Shown: one piece after another, positions 32,873 to 43,978 of the stretch | How the letters are laid out: each line of letters begins with the position of its first letter | Numbering within the stretch: the stretch's first letter is position 1 | NCBI GenBank assembly: GCA_027257055.1 | Contig: JAPVLO010000083.1 | Span: 1 to 64,000, forward strand | From: Cephalopachus bancanus | Taxonomy: Eukaryota; Chordata; Mammalia; Primates; Tarsiidae | DNA: 64,000 nt | Direction: 5' to 3' | Position numbers and translations under genes: made by a program | Notes under the pieces: generated by a model | What the model was told of the DNA's origin: nothing | The model's database searches: none | The model's input: the letters and a program-made list of their open reading frames with translations, nothing else

Positions 32873-34283
32873 ATAAATGATTGTAAAATAAAAAGATTAT
32901 TTCAAATGCCAAATTAGTCTCAAATAACTTGTGAACTGTTATTAATTTTATCATTATTTTGGCTGTTTGCATGAAGATGTACTTCAAAGATAAACTATAT
33001 TAATTTCAATTTTGCCAACTTAACAAGTCAAAGTATCACAGTTAAAGCAATATTCAATCTCTGAAATCACTGTATAAAGAGGCATATGAAGAAGTTGAGC
33101 AATTAGCTATAAAAACAAAAGATACTACATAACTGATTTATAGTCCCTTATATTTTAAAAGAATAGGAAATAATGAAAAAATTCCATGGTGCAAGTATCA
33201 GTTACACTTATAATTTAGTACATATCAGTATTCTCTGCTTTGCTTATTAGAGTTTGGCCTTAACAAAAACACCATAGAAATGTCCAGGATAACTTACAGA
33301 GACAGCTGGAAGTCTGTAATAAAACTGCTCAGTCCAAATAATTCCAAATCATTCACATAATTTTAAATGGAAGCCTAGACATTTAACCCCTATTTTTAAT
33401 GTTTTCATTGAAAAAAATGTTTCAAAAATAGGAAAAAAGTCTAAGTATACTCAAATTACTTCCACGCATTAGAAACAAATTTTTTAAAGAATATTTTCAC
33501 TTCCTGTTTTCTGATAAAAGCATTCTTCAGAGCTATGGGGTTATGTTCTGAGCCCCGATAGACTGCTAACTAGCATGCCTGTTTTACATACCAGTAGAAT
33601 CAAGTCCAGTTTTGCCATTTGTGGATAACTATGACAAGATACAAAAGCATGTGTTTGCCATAAATAGCTCTGGCTAACAGCAAACCGCTCACACTGAGCA
33701 GATCAAATTCTCTATAAGGAGGGCAGTCTGGACCACAGCCAAATCCCACTACTAATATTTAAGACTGCTACATCAATTCCTTATTCCAATTCAATTTGCA
33801 GAATTAAGAAACAGTAGTTGAAATGATCATTCCTTAACATCAAAAGTATCATTTTGAAGAACAGTCTATAAATTATTTTCATTATGACCAAATAAGCAAT
33901 AAGAGCTTCCTGCTTCTACTCCACAACTACTTAGAAATGTAAATTAAAAAAAAAAACTATGCTAATTTATCCAGGGAACAAATCAGATATTGAAGAATAT
34001 TTATGTCAAAGTGCAAAAAATAATTAACACATAATGAAATAAATAAACTAAGGCTTATAAAATACTATCCTTTAACAATGGTATTTTATACTATTTGGCT
34101 TTAGAATATTTTTAAAACCAAATAAATCAAACAAAATATCACACATTAATGTTGTACCAAAAAAAAATCTCAAATGACCAGTGCAGAGATTAATAATAAC
34201 TGCTCACCCTAGAAGTTGTTTCACATAACATTTTGCAAAATTTCCAAGGAAAACAAGGCAACATTCTGTAACATGCCACAATT

Positions 34284-34289
34284 TTTATT
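34284..34289 (-). promoter_or_regulatory. CFL2: Candidate proximal poly(A) signal of CFL2
   Basis: AATAAA on the minus strand about 0.82 kb after the stop codon. Use of it would give a short 3' UTR. No cleavage evidence is available from sequence alone. Confidence 0.4.
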
Positions 34290-35110
34290 GCAACGTGGCC
34301 ATTTTTGGGAGGGTGGGGAGTTTGATCTCAAAACAATGTTCCATTTAAGGCTCTTTTATACAGAAATTGCCATCATGACTGATATTCAAAATATCTTTAG
34401 TGTTACAAGACTCACATGGTAAACATAAAACTCCTACACTTATTCAGTAGTGTACACTCAATAGAAAACAAAAAGGCATTAATAACAGCTATTTTTTTTA
34501 ACAAGATATGCAGGTAACAGGAACGAACACTGAGGTACTAGTGTAAGTTGACACAGTTAACGAAACTTAATTGGCATTCCTTTTGGGGGATTAAACTCGG
34601 TACAAAAAAGTGCTTTTTATGCATAGTGTTATATCGTGCTGCCATGTCACAAAAATAGGCTTGCCAAGGCAGGTGAGGTGTATGAATGCTTGAGCTTCAC
34701 TGAACTGCAATCAAGTGCAACTATAAGTAATACTGAAAAAGTTCACCGCCTGACCAGTGGATAATACTTTCAAGGCATTCAATTAGCTTACCCTTGGTAG
34801 TGTTCTAAGCTATTCACATTGACAATCACATTCATTGTAGTGCTTGCTGCAAGGCAGGCATATAACCAGCTGTTTTGGCTAAAATATGACAGGAAGGCAT
34901 TCCTTGGGTTCTACATAAAAGTAACAGTATTAACAGTCTAATGGCAATCACTGATAGGCTGCTTAAATGAATGATATTTCCTTCATTCATCGTGTTGGAA
35001 CGGCCCAGTGGAAGGGGGGGAACCAATAAAACAAAACTTAATACTATTTCAATGGACTGCGCTGGAGAAACGGAAGCTCCTTAAGATCCAGATGGTACTT
35101 GAATGTCAAT

Positions 35111-36770
35111 TTATAATGGTTTTCCTTCAAGTGAAACTACTACGTTGCCTCCCAATTTCTCTCCAAGTGTCGAACGGTCCTTAATATCATCCAAGCCATT
35201 TACTTGCCACTCATGTTTAATACCTAAAAAGAAAAAGAAAACACATGATCCCATTGCCTTATTATAATTGAGAAAAAGTAATTTCTCTGTACAAAATATT
35301 CAATGTCTGTACCTGTAAATTTCTTTTTAATGGCATCTTTAGAGCTAGCGTAAATCATCTTGCTTTTTAAAGGTGCACTTTCAGGAGCCCTACAGAAAAA
35401 AAAAATTACTGAATTCCATTTATAAGAAAAAGAAAGGTAAGACTGGCTATGATAATAACAATCCTTGCATTTTTAAAAGTACTTTTTTCTTTTGTTTTTA
35501 CACACCAGAATATAAATACTAGGTCTTCTTTCTTAGACTCTTTTGTTTCGTATGTGGCATCGTACAAAGCATATCGGCAATCATTCAGAGGTAGCAACTT
35601 CACAAAAGATGTGTAGGGGTCCTCTACAGTATCACCAATGTCACCCACCAAGATCTGCTTTGCTTCCTCTACAATTATTTGTCTTTTGTCATCGCTTAAA
35701 CAGAAGAGAACTGCTTTCTTTCTTTTTTTGATCTCCTCTTGTGTAGAAGATTTCCTTACTTTCATATCATTAAAAACTTTGATGACTTCATCATTCACTG
35801 TAACTCCAGAAGCCTGAAAACAAAGAACAGGATTTCAGAAGACGCATTTTGGTTTTAACCAAAATTAACCTTTGCCTAGAGAGGACTCGCTTTAGTATGG
35901 ACGTGAAAAATCGCATGCTACCCTGCAAGCAGTCTAATCAGATTTTAAGAATTAGCATGTGACACACCGAAAGATTCTAACTCATCCTGCCCATTCATCC
36001 TTCTTAAAAAGGTCTGGACGTAGAAGCGAGAGGAAGGTAGAGCGAAAGGGACAAATACAAGTTGTCCCATCCCTGAAATGTTTCCTATTTCACTGGGTGA
36101 TGTCAGAGCTTCAGGAGCAGCAGCAAAAATACCTTCTGTATTGTGTCAACTCGGCTGGCCTTAAAAAAAAAAAACCCTTTTGGATTTCAGTTAATGCTTC
36201 TACTCTTTTTTTCTTTAAAGTCATCCAAGCCACTGGCGTTTCCTCATAAGGAAAGAGAATCGAGTGTAAACTCCAAGCCGCCCAGGATCGCAGGCAGGCG
36301 CTTCCAAACTAACGGGTCGAGCGTCAGAGCTTTTTACCGCCAGCAAGTGTTTTCAAAAGAGTTCTCCCACCTCCGCCACCTCCCCGCCAGGGTCTGACGA
36401 CGGCCGTCCAGACCCCGACCCAAAGCCTCCGGGGCACTTACCGATTGTAGCGCGCGCGCGTGCAGTCCAATTAGGAAGCGCCGGGGAACGCGGCGCGCGC
36501 GGGCTGCACCCGGCGGACCCTCCCGCGCCGACCCCCGACGCGCGCCCGGGCCCGCCCCGCCCCCAGGAATCCCAAGAGCGGCGGGGCCGGGCCTGACGGC
36601 GGGAGGGCAGGCAGGCCGGAGAGCACAGCGCGGCCGCAGCGCAGAAGCGCCCACCTCGAAGGCCCAGATCAGGTTAAAATGGCGGCCTCGCTCCCGGGCC
36701 GTGCGGGGCTGCGAGGGGGGCTCCTCTCGCCGCGGCCCGGACCCCCCCGCCGGCGCGCCCGTCTTACCAT
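35111..36770 (-). CDS. CFL2: Cofilin-2 (muscle cofilin), complete four-exon coding sequence
   Basis: Coding exons on the minus strand are 36770-36768, 35813-35506, 35389-35313 and 35223-35111 (3+308+77+113 = 501 nt, 166 residues plus TAA). Exon 1 codes only the initiator ATG and is followed directly by a GTAAGA donor. The other junctions are CAG/GCT, TG/GTGTGT (inside the codon for Trp104), TAG/GGC, ACAG/GTACAG and TAG/GTA, all GT-AG. The spliced start context has A at -3 and G at +4. The product is one ADF-homology domain. Visible features are Ser3, the target of LIM kinase in this family; a KKRKK nuclear-localisation motif at about residues 30-34; and the DAIKKKF actin-binding helix at about 110-120. 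It matches human cofilin-2 as I remember it and differs from cofilin-1 at diagnostic sites ([23 protein letters not shown]). The protein severs and depolymerises actin filaments, chiefly in sarcomeres. Introns are about 950, 116 and 89 bp. No frame break is seen. Confidence 0.97.
36441..36475 (-). other. CFL2: Candidate alternative first exon donor of CFL2
   Basis: Inside intron 1 the minus strand reads CTACAATCG/GTAAGTGCCC, a near-perfect splice donor with the exon ending at 36441. It lies within the CpG island about 330 bp downstream of the ATG exon. Human CFL2 is known to have transcripts with alternative first exons. This exon would carry no ATG next to the junction, so translation would have to start downstream (for example at Met18) or in a uORF-free leader. 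The start of the exon is unknown. Confidence 0.4.
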
Positions 36771-36824
36771 AGTGCCCGCGGCTGTGGCTGCGGCGGTGGC
36801 TGGGACTCAGGCTCTGTGGCACTG

Positions 36825-36893
36825 GGAGGAGGAGGAGGAGGAAGAGGAGGAGGAGAGGAGGAGGAGGAGGAGGAAGAGGAGGAGGGGCGGGTG
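36825..36893. repeat. (GGA)n / (TCC)n tract in the CFL2 promoter or 5' UTR
   Basis: An imperfect GGA/GAA trinucleotide run of about 69 bp on the plus strand (polypyrimidine on the CFL2 sense strand). It starts about 55 bp upstream of the CFL2 ATG. Confidence 0.9.
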
Positions 36894-36907
36894 GGCAGCG
36901 GCGAATG

Positions 36908-36932
36908 CGGGGCACGCCGGGAGCTGCAGCCC
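36908..36932 (-). promoter_or_regulatory. ZNF143/THAP11-like promoter motif
   Basis: The minus strand reads GCTGCAGCTCCCGGCGTGCC, close to the ACTACAACTCCCAGCATGCC motif common in CpG-island promoters. It is about 140-165 bp upstream of the CFL2 ATG. This is a resemblance, not proof of binding. Confidence 0.35.
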
Positions 36933-37300
36933 CAAGGAGGCGGCGGGGCTCGGGGGAGGGCCGCGGGGGCGGGGGCGGCGGTCACGTGGGCACGCCCCGT
37001 CCCGCGCCGGCGCCGCCCCGCGCCCAGGCCGGCCCTTCGCGCCGCGGCCCGGCCCCCTCCTCCCCGCGCCCCGCCAGCTCGCGTCCTCCGCCTGACCCCG
37101 GAGCGCGAGCCCTGCAGGCCCGGGGGCGGCGCGGCGGGCCCGGGGCCCGGGGCCCCGGGCCTGGCCGAGCCGCCGCCTGCCCCCGGGCACCACCCGTCAT
37201 CCGGCGCGGGATGGTGCTGGGCTCCTCAGGGGCGTTTTCGCGCCGCCTCCGCGAGGGCCCTGCGGAGCTGGGTGCGAGTGAGGGGCACGGGCCTGTGTCC

Positions 37301-37943
37301 TTCCTTCGTTTCCCTGGATTTCAACATTTTGAGTCTTTTGGGGGAAGGCCCCCAAACTTGTATGAATTGTTTGGATTTCTTTCCTCCGATTACGTGAGGT
37401 ACTAGACGGGGTGATCACCCCAGTTGAGTGAAATACTCAGCAAAAACAAAATGAGAAGCAGAGTTGAAAAATCACTTTTCAGAAGTCTGTAGTTGAAATA
37501 ATGATGATGTTAGGGAGAAAAATAGTAACAGACCTTGGTAATATCCTTTTATATTTTAGACTTCATAGGAAATGGATTGTATCTCTGTTAATAGTGTTTT
37601 CATGAAGCCCCGGCTATGACAGCTGACATCAAATAAGCCGATCCAACCTCTTCTAGCAAAGACCCTATAACTGAGCCAAGGCAGCTGCTCTAACTTTTTC
37701 TACCTTTAACCCCCTCCAGACCTCAGGTTCTTCATCTGCATAACATGCTGTCATTAGATTATAACTGAGGCCCTTTCCTGCCTTAGATTTCAGTTTCTAA
37801 GTATATCAGTGTTCAGTAGGAAATAATGTGTGTGGTGGCTTCAGGAGTAAATTTAGGGATTAAAAATCATGAGAAGACGTTTGCCCGAGATTGTGTGATA
37901 AATTCTTGTATCCAAAATTTAACATTTAATTTAATTTAATAAT
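37301..37943. other. No gene recognised upstream of the CpG island
   Basis: Unique DNA. 37720-37800 (TCAGGTTCTTCATCTGCATAAC) may be a MIR/L2 scrap. Confidence 0.5.
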
Positions 37944-38226
37944 TTTTTTGAGTCAGAGTCTCACTCCGTGCCCAGGCTGGAGTGCAGTAGCATGCTCAGC
38001 GTCACCACAGCCTCGACCTGCTGGGCTCAGGTGATCCTTCCACCTCAGTCTTCCAAGTAGCTGGAACTACAGGCACCACCACCACACTTGGCTAATTTTT
38101 GATTTATTGTAGAGATGAGATCTCACCAAGTTTCCCAGGCTGATCTCGAACTCGTGGGCTCAGGCAATCCTCTCACCTCAGCCTCCCAAAGTGCTGGGAT
38201 TATAGGTGTGAGCCACCGTACCCAGC
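37944..38226 (-). mobile_element. Alu dimer with TSD
   Basis: AAAATTTAACAT on both sides. First Alu beyond the CFL2 promoter. Confidence 0.93.
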
Positions 38227-38286
38227 CAAAAATTTAACATATTTTAAATGGAGCATGTTAGGTATTGCTGAAACATAGGTCTATTT

Positions 38287-38580
38287 TTTTGTTTGTTTGT
38301 TTGTTTTTGAGTTGGAGTCTCACTCTGTCGCCCAGACTGGAGTGCAGTGGCCGCTCCCGGCCACCGCAGCCTCCACCTGCTGGGCTCCGGCGATCCTTTC
38401 GCCTCAGCTTTCCAAGTAGCTGGAACTACAGGCGCGCGCTACCACGCCCGGCTAATTTTTTGATTTATTGTAGAGATGAGGTCTCGCCTGCCCAGGCGGG
38501 TCTCGAACCCATGGGCTCAGGCAATTCACTCACCTCAGCCTCCCAAAGGCGCGGGATTACAGGAGGAGCCACCGAGCCCA

Positions 38581-38582
<2 letters not shown>
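38287..38582 (-). mobile_element. Alu dimer, young
   Basis: (GTTT)n head. Confidence 0.93.
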
Positions 38583-38611
<29 letters not shown>

Positions 38612-38895
38612 GATCAAAGTCTCTGTTGCCTAAACTGGAGTTCAGGGGCATGATCACAACCACCACCACTCATGGTAGCCTTGACATCCTGGGCTCAGGC
38701 AATCCTTCAACCTTAGCATCCCAAGTGGCTGGGACAGGCATTCAGCACCAAGCCCAGCTACTTTTTTTTTTTTTCCTGTAGAAATGGGGTCTTGCTATGT
38801 TGCCCAGGCTGGTCTCAAAATCCTGGCCTCAAGCAATCTTCTCGCCTGGCCTTCTAAAGTGTTGGAATTATAGATGTGAGCCACTGCACCCAGCT
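38583..38895 (-). mobile_element. Alu, old
   Basis: J-like. Abuts the previous Alu through a 29-nt T run. Confidence 0.85.
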
Positions 38896-38919
38896 GTATT
38901 ATAACAATTTATGTCTTTT

Positions 38920-39030
38920 TCCACCCTGCTGCACCATAAGCTCCTTAAGGATCCGATTCCTACTCATCTTTGAATTCCTAGAACCTGGCACAAAGTAGGT
39001 GCTCAACAGATGCTGACATAATAAATGTAA
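38920..39030 (+). mobile_element. L2/MIR-type 3' end
   Basis: CATAAGCTCCTTAAGGATC, CACAAAGTAGGTGCTCAACAGATGCTGAC. Confidence 0.7.
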
Positions 39031-39204
39031 GATACTTTAGTGTTATAAAGAGAACAAAAAGGAAGCTCCTGAAGACCATGAGACCAGTAGCAGCTCTCTC
39101 TCTCTTCACCCCTGTTACTTATAACCAGAATTTACCACCACTTAGTGAAGGGACAGCATTACCAACCATTGCACATGAATTCTGGCCCCCATATAGCCAA
39201 GGGA

Positions 39205-39705
39205 TCTGCGTGTTAGACACCACGTGTATTACTGCCCTATTGCGCTATGACAAATTACCACAAAATTAGTTGCTTAAAACAACATAAATTTATTCTCTTA
39301 CAGTTCTGGAGTCAGAGTCAGAAATAAGTCTATGGGGCTAAGATCAAGCTGTCAGCAAGGCTTCATTGCTTTTGGAGGCTGTAGAAGGAGAATCTGTTTC
39401 TTTGCCCTCTTCCAGCTTCTAGAGACTCCCCACATTCCTTGGTTTGTGGCTGCAGCCAGCAATTGCATTACTCAGACCTCTTCTTCGGTCACCACATCTC
39501 CTCTGATTGTTTGTCCTGCCTCCTTCTTTCACTTGCAAGGACCATTGTGATTATTTTGAGTCCCACTTGGTAGTTCAGGATAATCTTCCCTCTCACATCA
39601 GCAAAGTCCCTTTTGACATGTAAGGCAACATTTAGAGTTCTGGGGCTTAGGACAGGAGGAGCATCTGCAGGGAGCCATTATTCTGCCCACCCACACTGTT
39701 CTCTT
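39205..39705 (+). mobile_element. Old mammalian interspersed repeat (LTR-like), unnamed
   Basis: TATTACTGCCCTATTGCGCTATGACAAATTACCACAAAATTAG... to GGGAGCCATTATTCTGCCCACCC is a familiar abundant repeat type in mammals. I cannot name the family reliably. Confidence 0.55.
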
Positions 39706-39869
39706 GAACAATTTTAAGCCCACACAAACAATTTACTGGTGAGACAGAAGGACCTTGAGCAATTCAGTACTAGAACACACAGCTAAGCTATAATTACCCA
39801 TTCACTGGGCCACATGTGGATGGCAGCAATAAACAACTGTTAGGAACTAAGTGAGTATAACCTCTGAAT

Positions 39870-40030
39870 GGGATCTCAGCTTTGACACAAGTAGTGGTGC
39901 AATCTCAGGCCATTGATTTAACTGCTCTAAGGCTCAGTTTCCTCATGTGTAAAATGGGGATTCTATTACTTTCTCCCTCTCAGGATTATGGGGAGGATCA
40001 AGTGAGATAATGTATATAAAGCTCCTGTTC
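39870..40030 (+). mobile_element. MIR relic
   Basis: GGCTCAGTTTCCTCATGTGTAAAATGGGGATTC, then AGTGAGATAATGTATATAAAGC: a well-kept MIR. Confidence 0.8.
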
Positions 40031-40198
40031 AGCCCAGAATTAGGAACTTTGGGGCTGCTGCCATCACCAGTACAGAGTGAAGATTGGAGCACTGATTTTA
40101 CCAACTCACAGGTGGTAGTGTTGAAACAGTTTCAATCCTCATTAATCCTGAAGGCTCAGCTAAAGTTTGCTTACTCAAGATTACTTAGAAAATTAGTG

Positions 40199-40488
40199 GC
40201 CGGGCTCGGTGGCTCAGCCTGTAATCCCACACCTTGGGAGGCTGAGGTGAGTGGATTGCCTGAGCCCACGGGTTCGAGACCTGCCTGGGCAATTTGGTGA
40301 GACCTCATCTCTACAATAAATCAAAAATCAGCCGGGCGTGGTAGCGCATGCCTATAATTCCAGCTACTCAGAAGGCTGAAGCGGAAGGATTGCCGGAGCC
40401 CAGTGGGTCGAGGCTGTGGTGGCCAGGAGCGGCCACTGCACTCCAGTCTAGGCGACAGAGTGAGACTCCAACTCAAAAAAAAAAAAGA
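40199..40488 (+). mobile_element. Alu dimer with TSD
   Basis: AGAAAATTAG on both sides. Confidence 0.93.
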
Positions 40489-40518
40489 AAGAAAATTAGG
40501 GAAGCAACCACCCCCTAG

Positions 40519-40794
40519 TATGTAATCCCAGCACTTTGGGAGGCCGAGACTAGTGGATTGCCTGAGCCCGCGGGTTCAAGACCAGCCCGGGCAAATTGGC
40601 GAGACCTCATCTCTACAATAAATAAAAAATTAGCTGAGCATGGTATCGCGCACCTGTAGTTCAGCTACTTGGAAGGGTGAGGCGAAAGGATCGCTGGAGC
40701 CCAGTGGGTCGATGCTGGGATGGCCGTGAACTTGCATGCCACTACACTCCAGCCTGGGTGACAGAATGAGACTCCAACTCAAAAAAAGAAAAAA

Positions 40795-40797
<3 letters not shown>
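40519..40797 (+). mobile_element. Alu, 5'-truncated
   Basis: Starts at TATGTAATCCCAGCAC. The tail leads into (AC)n. Confidence 0.9.

Positions 40798-40835
<38 letters not shown>
40798..40835. repeat. (AC)n microsatellite
   Basis: About 19 AC units growing from the A tail of the Alu at 40519. Confidence 0.97.
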
Positions 40836-40837
<2 letters not shown>

Positions 40838-41432
40838 ATATATGTATTCTCCCAAGAAACTATCTAGATGGAAGTTCTGTGGCATGTAAAAGTTTGAAAA
40901 TCATTTTTCAAGACCTATCTAAAACAATGAATCTAGAAGATTATGCAGAAAATTCTACTGAAGTCTCACTCCTTGTCAAGAGACATCACACAGCAAACTT
41001 CCAAAGCCACTTCCTGACATAGACAAGTATAAGCATAAACTCACCACTTCCAAATGTACCTTTCTACCCACAAGCCTTCTTATATCTGATATGTCTTTCC
41101 TAGCCCACACCTGAGCTACAAGACTGATGGAGAGTCAAGGCATATATTTTTCTAAGGTCAAGTTTGAGCTTAGAACTAGAAAATAAACACAGTGGGAGGT
41201 GCGTGTTGGAGTCTGATCTCTGTGACTCACTGTCTGATCCATAAAACTCACTTTAGGTCTTACATGTCTTGTCTCTAGTTCTTTCTAATTTAGGAATATG
41301 ATCTCACAATAAAGGAATTTATCAGCAGTCTGTGTCACAGGAAGAGGTAGCAGTAGTGAAATGCAATAATTAGTGAAATGTTGTTAGAAATGTTCTCAAA
41401 CTCTATATTTATAAAATACCAGCTTTGATGGT
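40836..41432. other. No gene recognised
   Basis: Unique DNA with no clear repeat or exon. Confidence 0.5.
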
Positions 41433-41448
41433 AAAAATACATACCAGC

Positions 41449-41651
41449 GAATAGGACTTAACCAGGAACAGCCATTGGCCATTGCCTTGCTAAGCTGTGA
41501 TGTGGCCCTGTGCTTTTTGAGCTATGGCCAGGCCATGTTTTCTTAAGCTTTGGCCCCCTCTCCTGCCTTGGGGAGTTGAATCCTCTCTCTCTCTCTCTCT
41601 CTCTCTCCAATTTACTTTCTAAATAAACTATATTTTCTAATCTAAAAAAAA
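41449..41651 (+). mobile_element. Second short polyadenylated retroposon family, copy A
   Basis: About 195 bp ending in (CT)n, AATAAA at 41622-41627, 16 nt, and an A tail at 41644-41651. A CTCC...GGGGAG hairpin precedes the pyrimidine tract. A 15/16 repeat AAAAATACATACCAGC lies at 41433-41448 and again at 41945-41960, beyond the following Alu. The Alu therefore either landed in this element's tail or moved with it. It is homologous to the copy at 62.5 kb. Confidence 0.65.
41583..41607. repeat. (CT)n microsatellite
   Basis: Lies inside the second short retroposon family. Its homologue at 62.6 kb has only a short CT-rich run. Confidence 0.95.
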
Positions 41652-41657
41652 TACAAA

Positions 41658-41944
41658 GCCGGACTCAGTGACTCAGCCTGTAATCCCGTGCTTTGGGAGG
41701 CTGAGGTGAGTGGATTGACTGAGGCTGCGGGTTCGAGACCCGCCTGGGCAACTTGGCGAGACCTCATCTCTACAATAAATCAAAAAATCAGCCAGGCATG
41801 GTAGCGCACACCTGTAATTCCAGGTACTTGGAAGACTGAGGCGGAAGGATCGCCGGAGCCCAGCAGGTCGAGGCTGCAGTGGCCGGGAGCGGCCACTGCA
41901 CTCCAGTCTGGGTGATAGAGTGAGACTCCAAATCAAAAAAAAAA
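41658..41944 (+). mobile_element. Alu dimer behind the short retroposon
   Basis: Starts GCCGGACTCAGTGAC in the tail of the element at 41449. Confidence 0.92.
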
Positions 41945-42030
41945 AAAAATACCTACCAGCTTCAACCTGTTAACTCACAGACACAATTTGTCAGATTCAC
42001 CCACCAATTATTTGTAAAACCCCAATCACT

Positions 42031-42329
42031 AGCCAGGTGCGGTGGCTCATGCCTATAATCCCAGCACTTTAGGAGGCAGAGACGAGAGAATTGCCTGAGT
42101 TCAGGGGTTCGAGACCAGCCTGGACAACTTGGCAAGACTTCATCTCTACAATAAACCAAAAAATTAGCCGGGCATGGTAGTGTGTGCCTATGGTTCCTGC
42201 TACTTGAACAACTGAGGTAGAATCATTGCTTGACCCCAGCAGATTGAAGCTGTGGTGACTGTGATTGTGCCACTGCATTCCAGCTTGGGCCACAGAGTAA
42301 GACTCCAACTCAAAAAAAACAAAAAAAGA
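42031..42329 (+). mobile_element. Alu dimer
   Basis: Older strepsirrhine form. Confidence 0.9.
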
Positions 42330-42834
42330 ATTACGAGTTTATTCATTTCATTCATTCATTCCTTTATGCTATTTTTTGAACTCCACTGCTGGAGGCTGGG
42401 AATGAAAGTTAAATATAACACAGTGCCTGCCTTGAAAAAAATTAGTCCAGTGGGAACACAGCAAGAAAACCAACACTTATGAAAAATCCCAAGCAGGCCA
42501 CAATCACGTATGCACAGGATGTCTTGAAAGCACAAAGGAGGGCCACCAGCTCAGTCTGGAGTGAGTTGGGCATTAAGGGACAAGTGGACGTTAACTAGGC
42601 ATGTAGAGAAAGGGTCCTCAAAGCAGAGAGAATCAAGTGTACAAAGCTACAGTGCATGAGTAATACACAAGAAACCCCAAGGCGTGTGTTGGAACATCTG
42701 GGCCTGGCAGGGCATAATGGAGTTATAGGACATATCAGGTCTCATGAGCCTTGTAGGCAATCCTGCAGTAAGAACTTTATTCTGCAAATTATGAGGGAGA
42801 CAAGACTTGTCAAATGTGTTTTTTAGATAATAGC
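42330..42834. other. No gene recognised
   Basis: Unique DNA. A short CATT repeat lies near 42344-42360. Confidence 0.5.
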
Positions 42835-42975
42835 TATATGGGGATATTCACAGACCAAGAAATTCACCCTTTGAAGTGTATCATTTAATATTTTTTAGTA
42901 TACAGTCGTGCAACCATCACCACTTTCGAATTTTAGAACATTTTTATCACTCCCCAAACAAAAGCCTTATACTTG

Positions 42976-43290
42976 GCCAGACGAGGTAGCTCATGCCTGT
43001 AATCCCAGCACTTGGGGAGGCTGAGGTGGGAAAATTGTTTGAGCCCGGGAGTTGGAGACCAGCCTAGGCAGAATAGTGAGACCTAGTCTCTACAAAAAAT
43101 AATAAAAATTAGCTAGGCGTGGTGGTGCACACGTGAAGTCCCAGTTACTCAGGAGGCTGAGGTGGAAGGATCACCTGAGTCCAGGAGATTGGGGTTATGG
43201 TGAACTGTGACTGTGCCACTGCACTCCAGCCTGAACTTACTCTCACAGAGTGAGTCCCTGACTCAAAACAAAGTAAAACAAAACAAACCC
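42976..43290 (+). mobile_element. Alu dimer, old
   Basis: J-like, ACAAAAAATAATAAAAATTAG linker. Confidence 0.88.
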
Positions 43291-43291
43291 C

Positions 43292-43563
43292 TGGCTGGCA
43301 GTGACTCATGCCTGTAATCCCAGCACTTTGGGAGATGGAGGCAAGAGGATTGTCTGAGCTCAGGCATTTGAGACCTCGTCTCTACTATAAATCACGAAAA
43401 GTTAGCCAGGTGTGGTAGCAGACTCCTATAGTTCCAACTACTTGGAAGGCTGAGGCGAAAGGATCGCCTGAGCCCAGCAGGTGGAGGCTGTGGTGGCCGT
43501 GAGTGTGCCACTGCACTCCAGCCTGGGCAACTCCAACTGGAACAAACAAACAAAAATACAAAA
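43292..43563 (+). mobile_element. Alu, shortened
   Basis: Part of the left arm is deleted near 43370. Confidence 0.87.
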
Positions 43564-43978
43564 AACCCCATGGGATTAGCAGTGACCTCACATTCTCTCT
43601 TCCTCTCAGTACCTTACAATCATTAATCTACTGTGTCTCTGTAATTTTCCTGTTCTGGACATTTCATATGAATGGCATTTTATAATATGTGGTCTTCTGT
43701 GACTGGCTTCTTTCACCTTACATGTTTTCCAGGTTCATCCAGGTTATAGCATGTATCAGTACTTCATTCCTTTTTATAATCAAATCATATTTTGTTTCCT
43801 GGCAAAACCAATTTCCTTTCCCTTCGTCAGCTGAAGGACATTTCAGATGTTTGCACTTTTTGAGACTATTATGAATAATCCTTCCATGAACATTCATGTA
43901 CACATTTTTGTGTGAACATATATTTTTGCTTCTTTTGGGCATAAACCTATGGGTAGAATTACTGGGTCATACAGTAAC

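Larger units (their letters stand above)
32745..35110 (-). other. CFL2: CFL2 3' untranslated region
   Basis: This runs from the TAA at 35113-35111 downstream on the minus strand. It is AT-rich, single-copy, and free of Alu and L1, unlike the DNA below 32.7 kb. Minus-strand AATAAA hexamers lie at 34289-34284 (giving about 0.85 kb of UTR), 32872-32867 and 32768-32763 (about 2.3-2.4 kb). The long form fits the roughly 3-kb human CFL2 mRNA as I recall it. The exact cleavage site is inferred. Confidence 0.75.
36280..37300. promoter_or_regulatory. CFL2: CpG island and promoter of CFL2
   Basis: The stretch is very GC-rich with dense CpG, especially 36430-37280, and spans the CFL2 initiator exon and about 500 bp upstream. 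It has GC boxes (GGGGGCGGGGGCGG near 36966-36979), an E-box CACGTG at 36983-36988, and a GGA/CCT trinucleotide tract at 36825-36893 just 5' of the ATG. No TATA box is seen. This suits a broadly expressed CpG-island promoter. Open frames here are products of base composition. Confidence 0.85.
42835..43978 (-). mobile_element. Old L1 (L1MA/MB-like) 3' region, reverse strand, interrupted
   Basis: Pieces 42835-42975 and 43566-43978 read as reverse-strand L1M (motifs like GTGCAACCATCACCAC and TTCTGGACATTTCATATGAA). Two plus-strand Alus split them, and a younger L1 follows. Confidence 0.75.

Noticed and set aside
36334..37405. Several 128-193-codon frames in the CpG island on both strands
   Set aside because: Pro/Ala/Gly/Arg- or Glu-rich frames caused by GC-rich sequence and a GGA repeat. 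They overlap each other and have no family resemblance.
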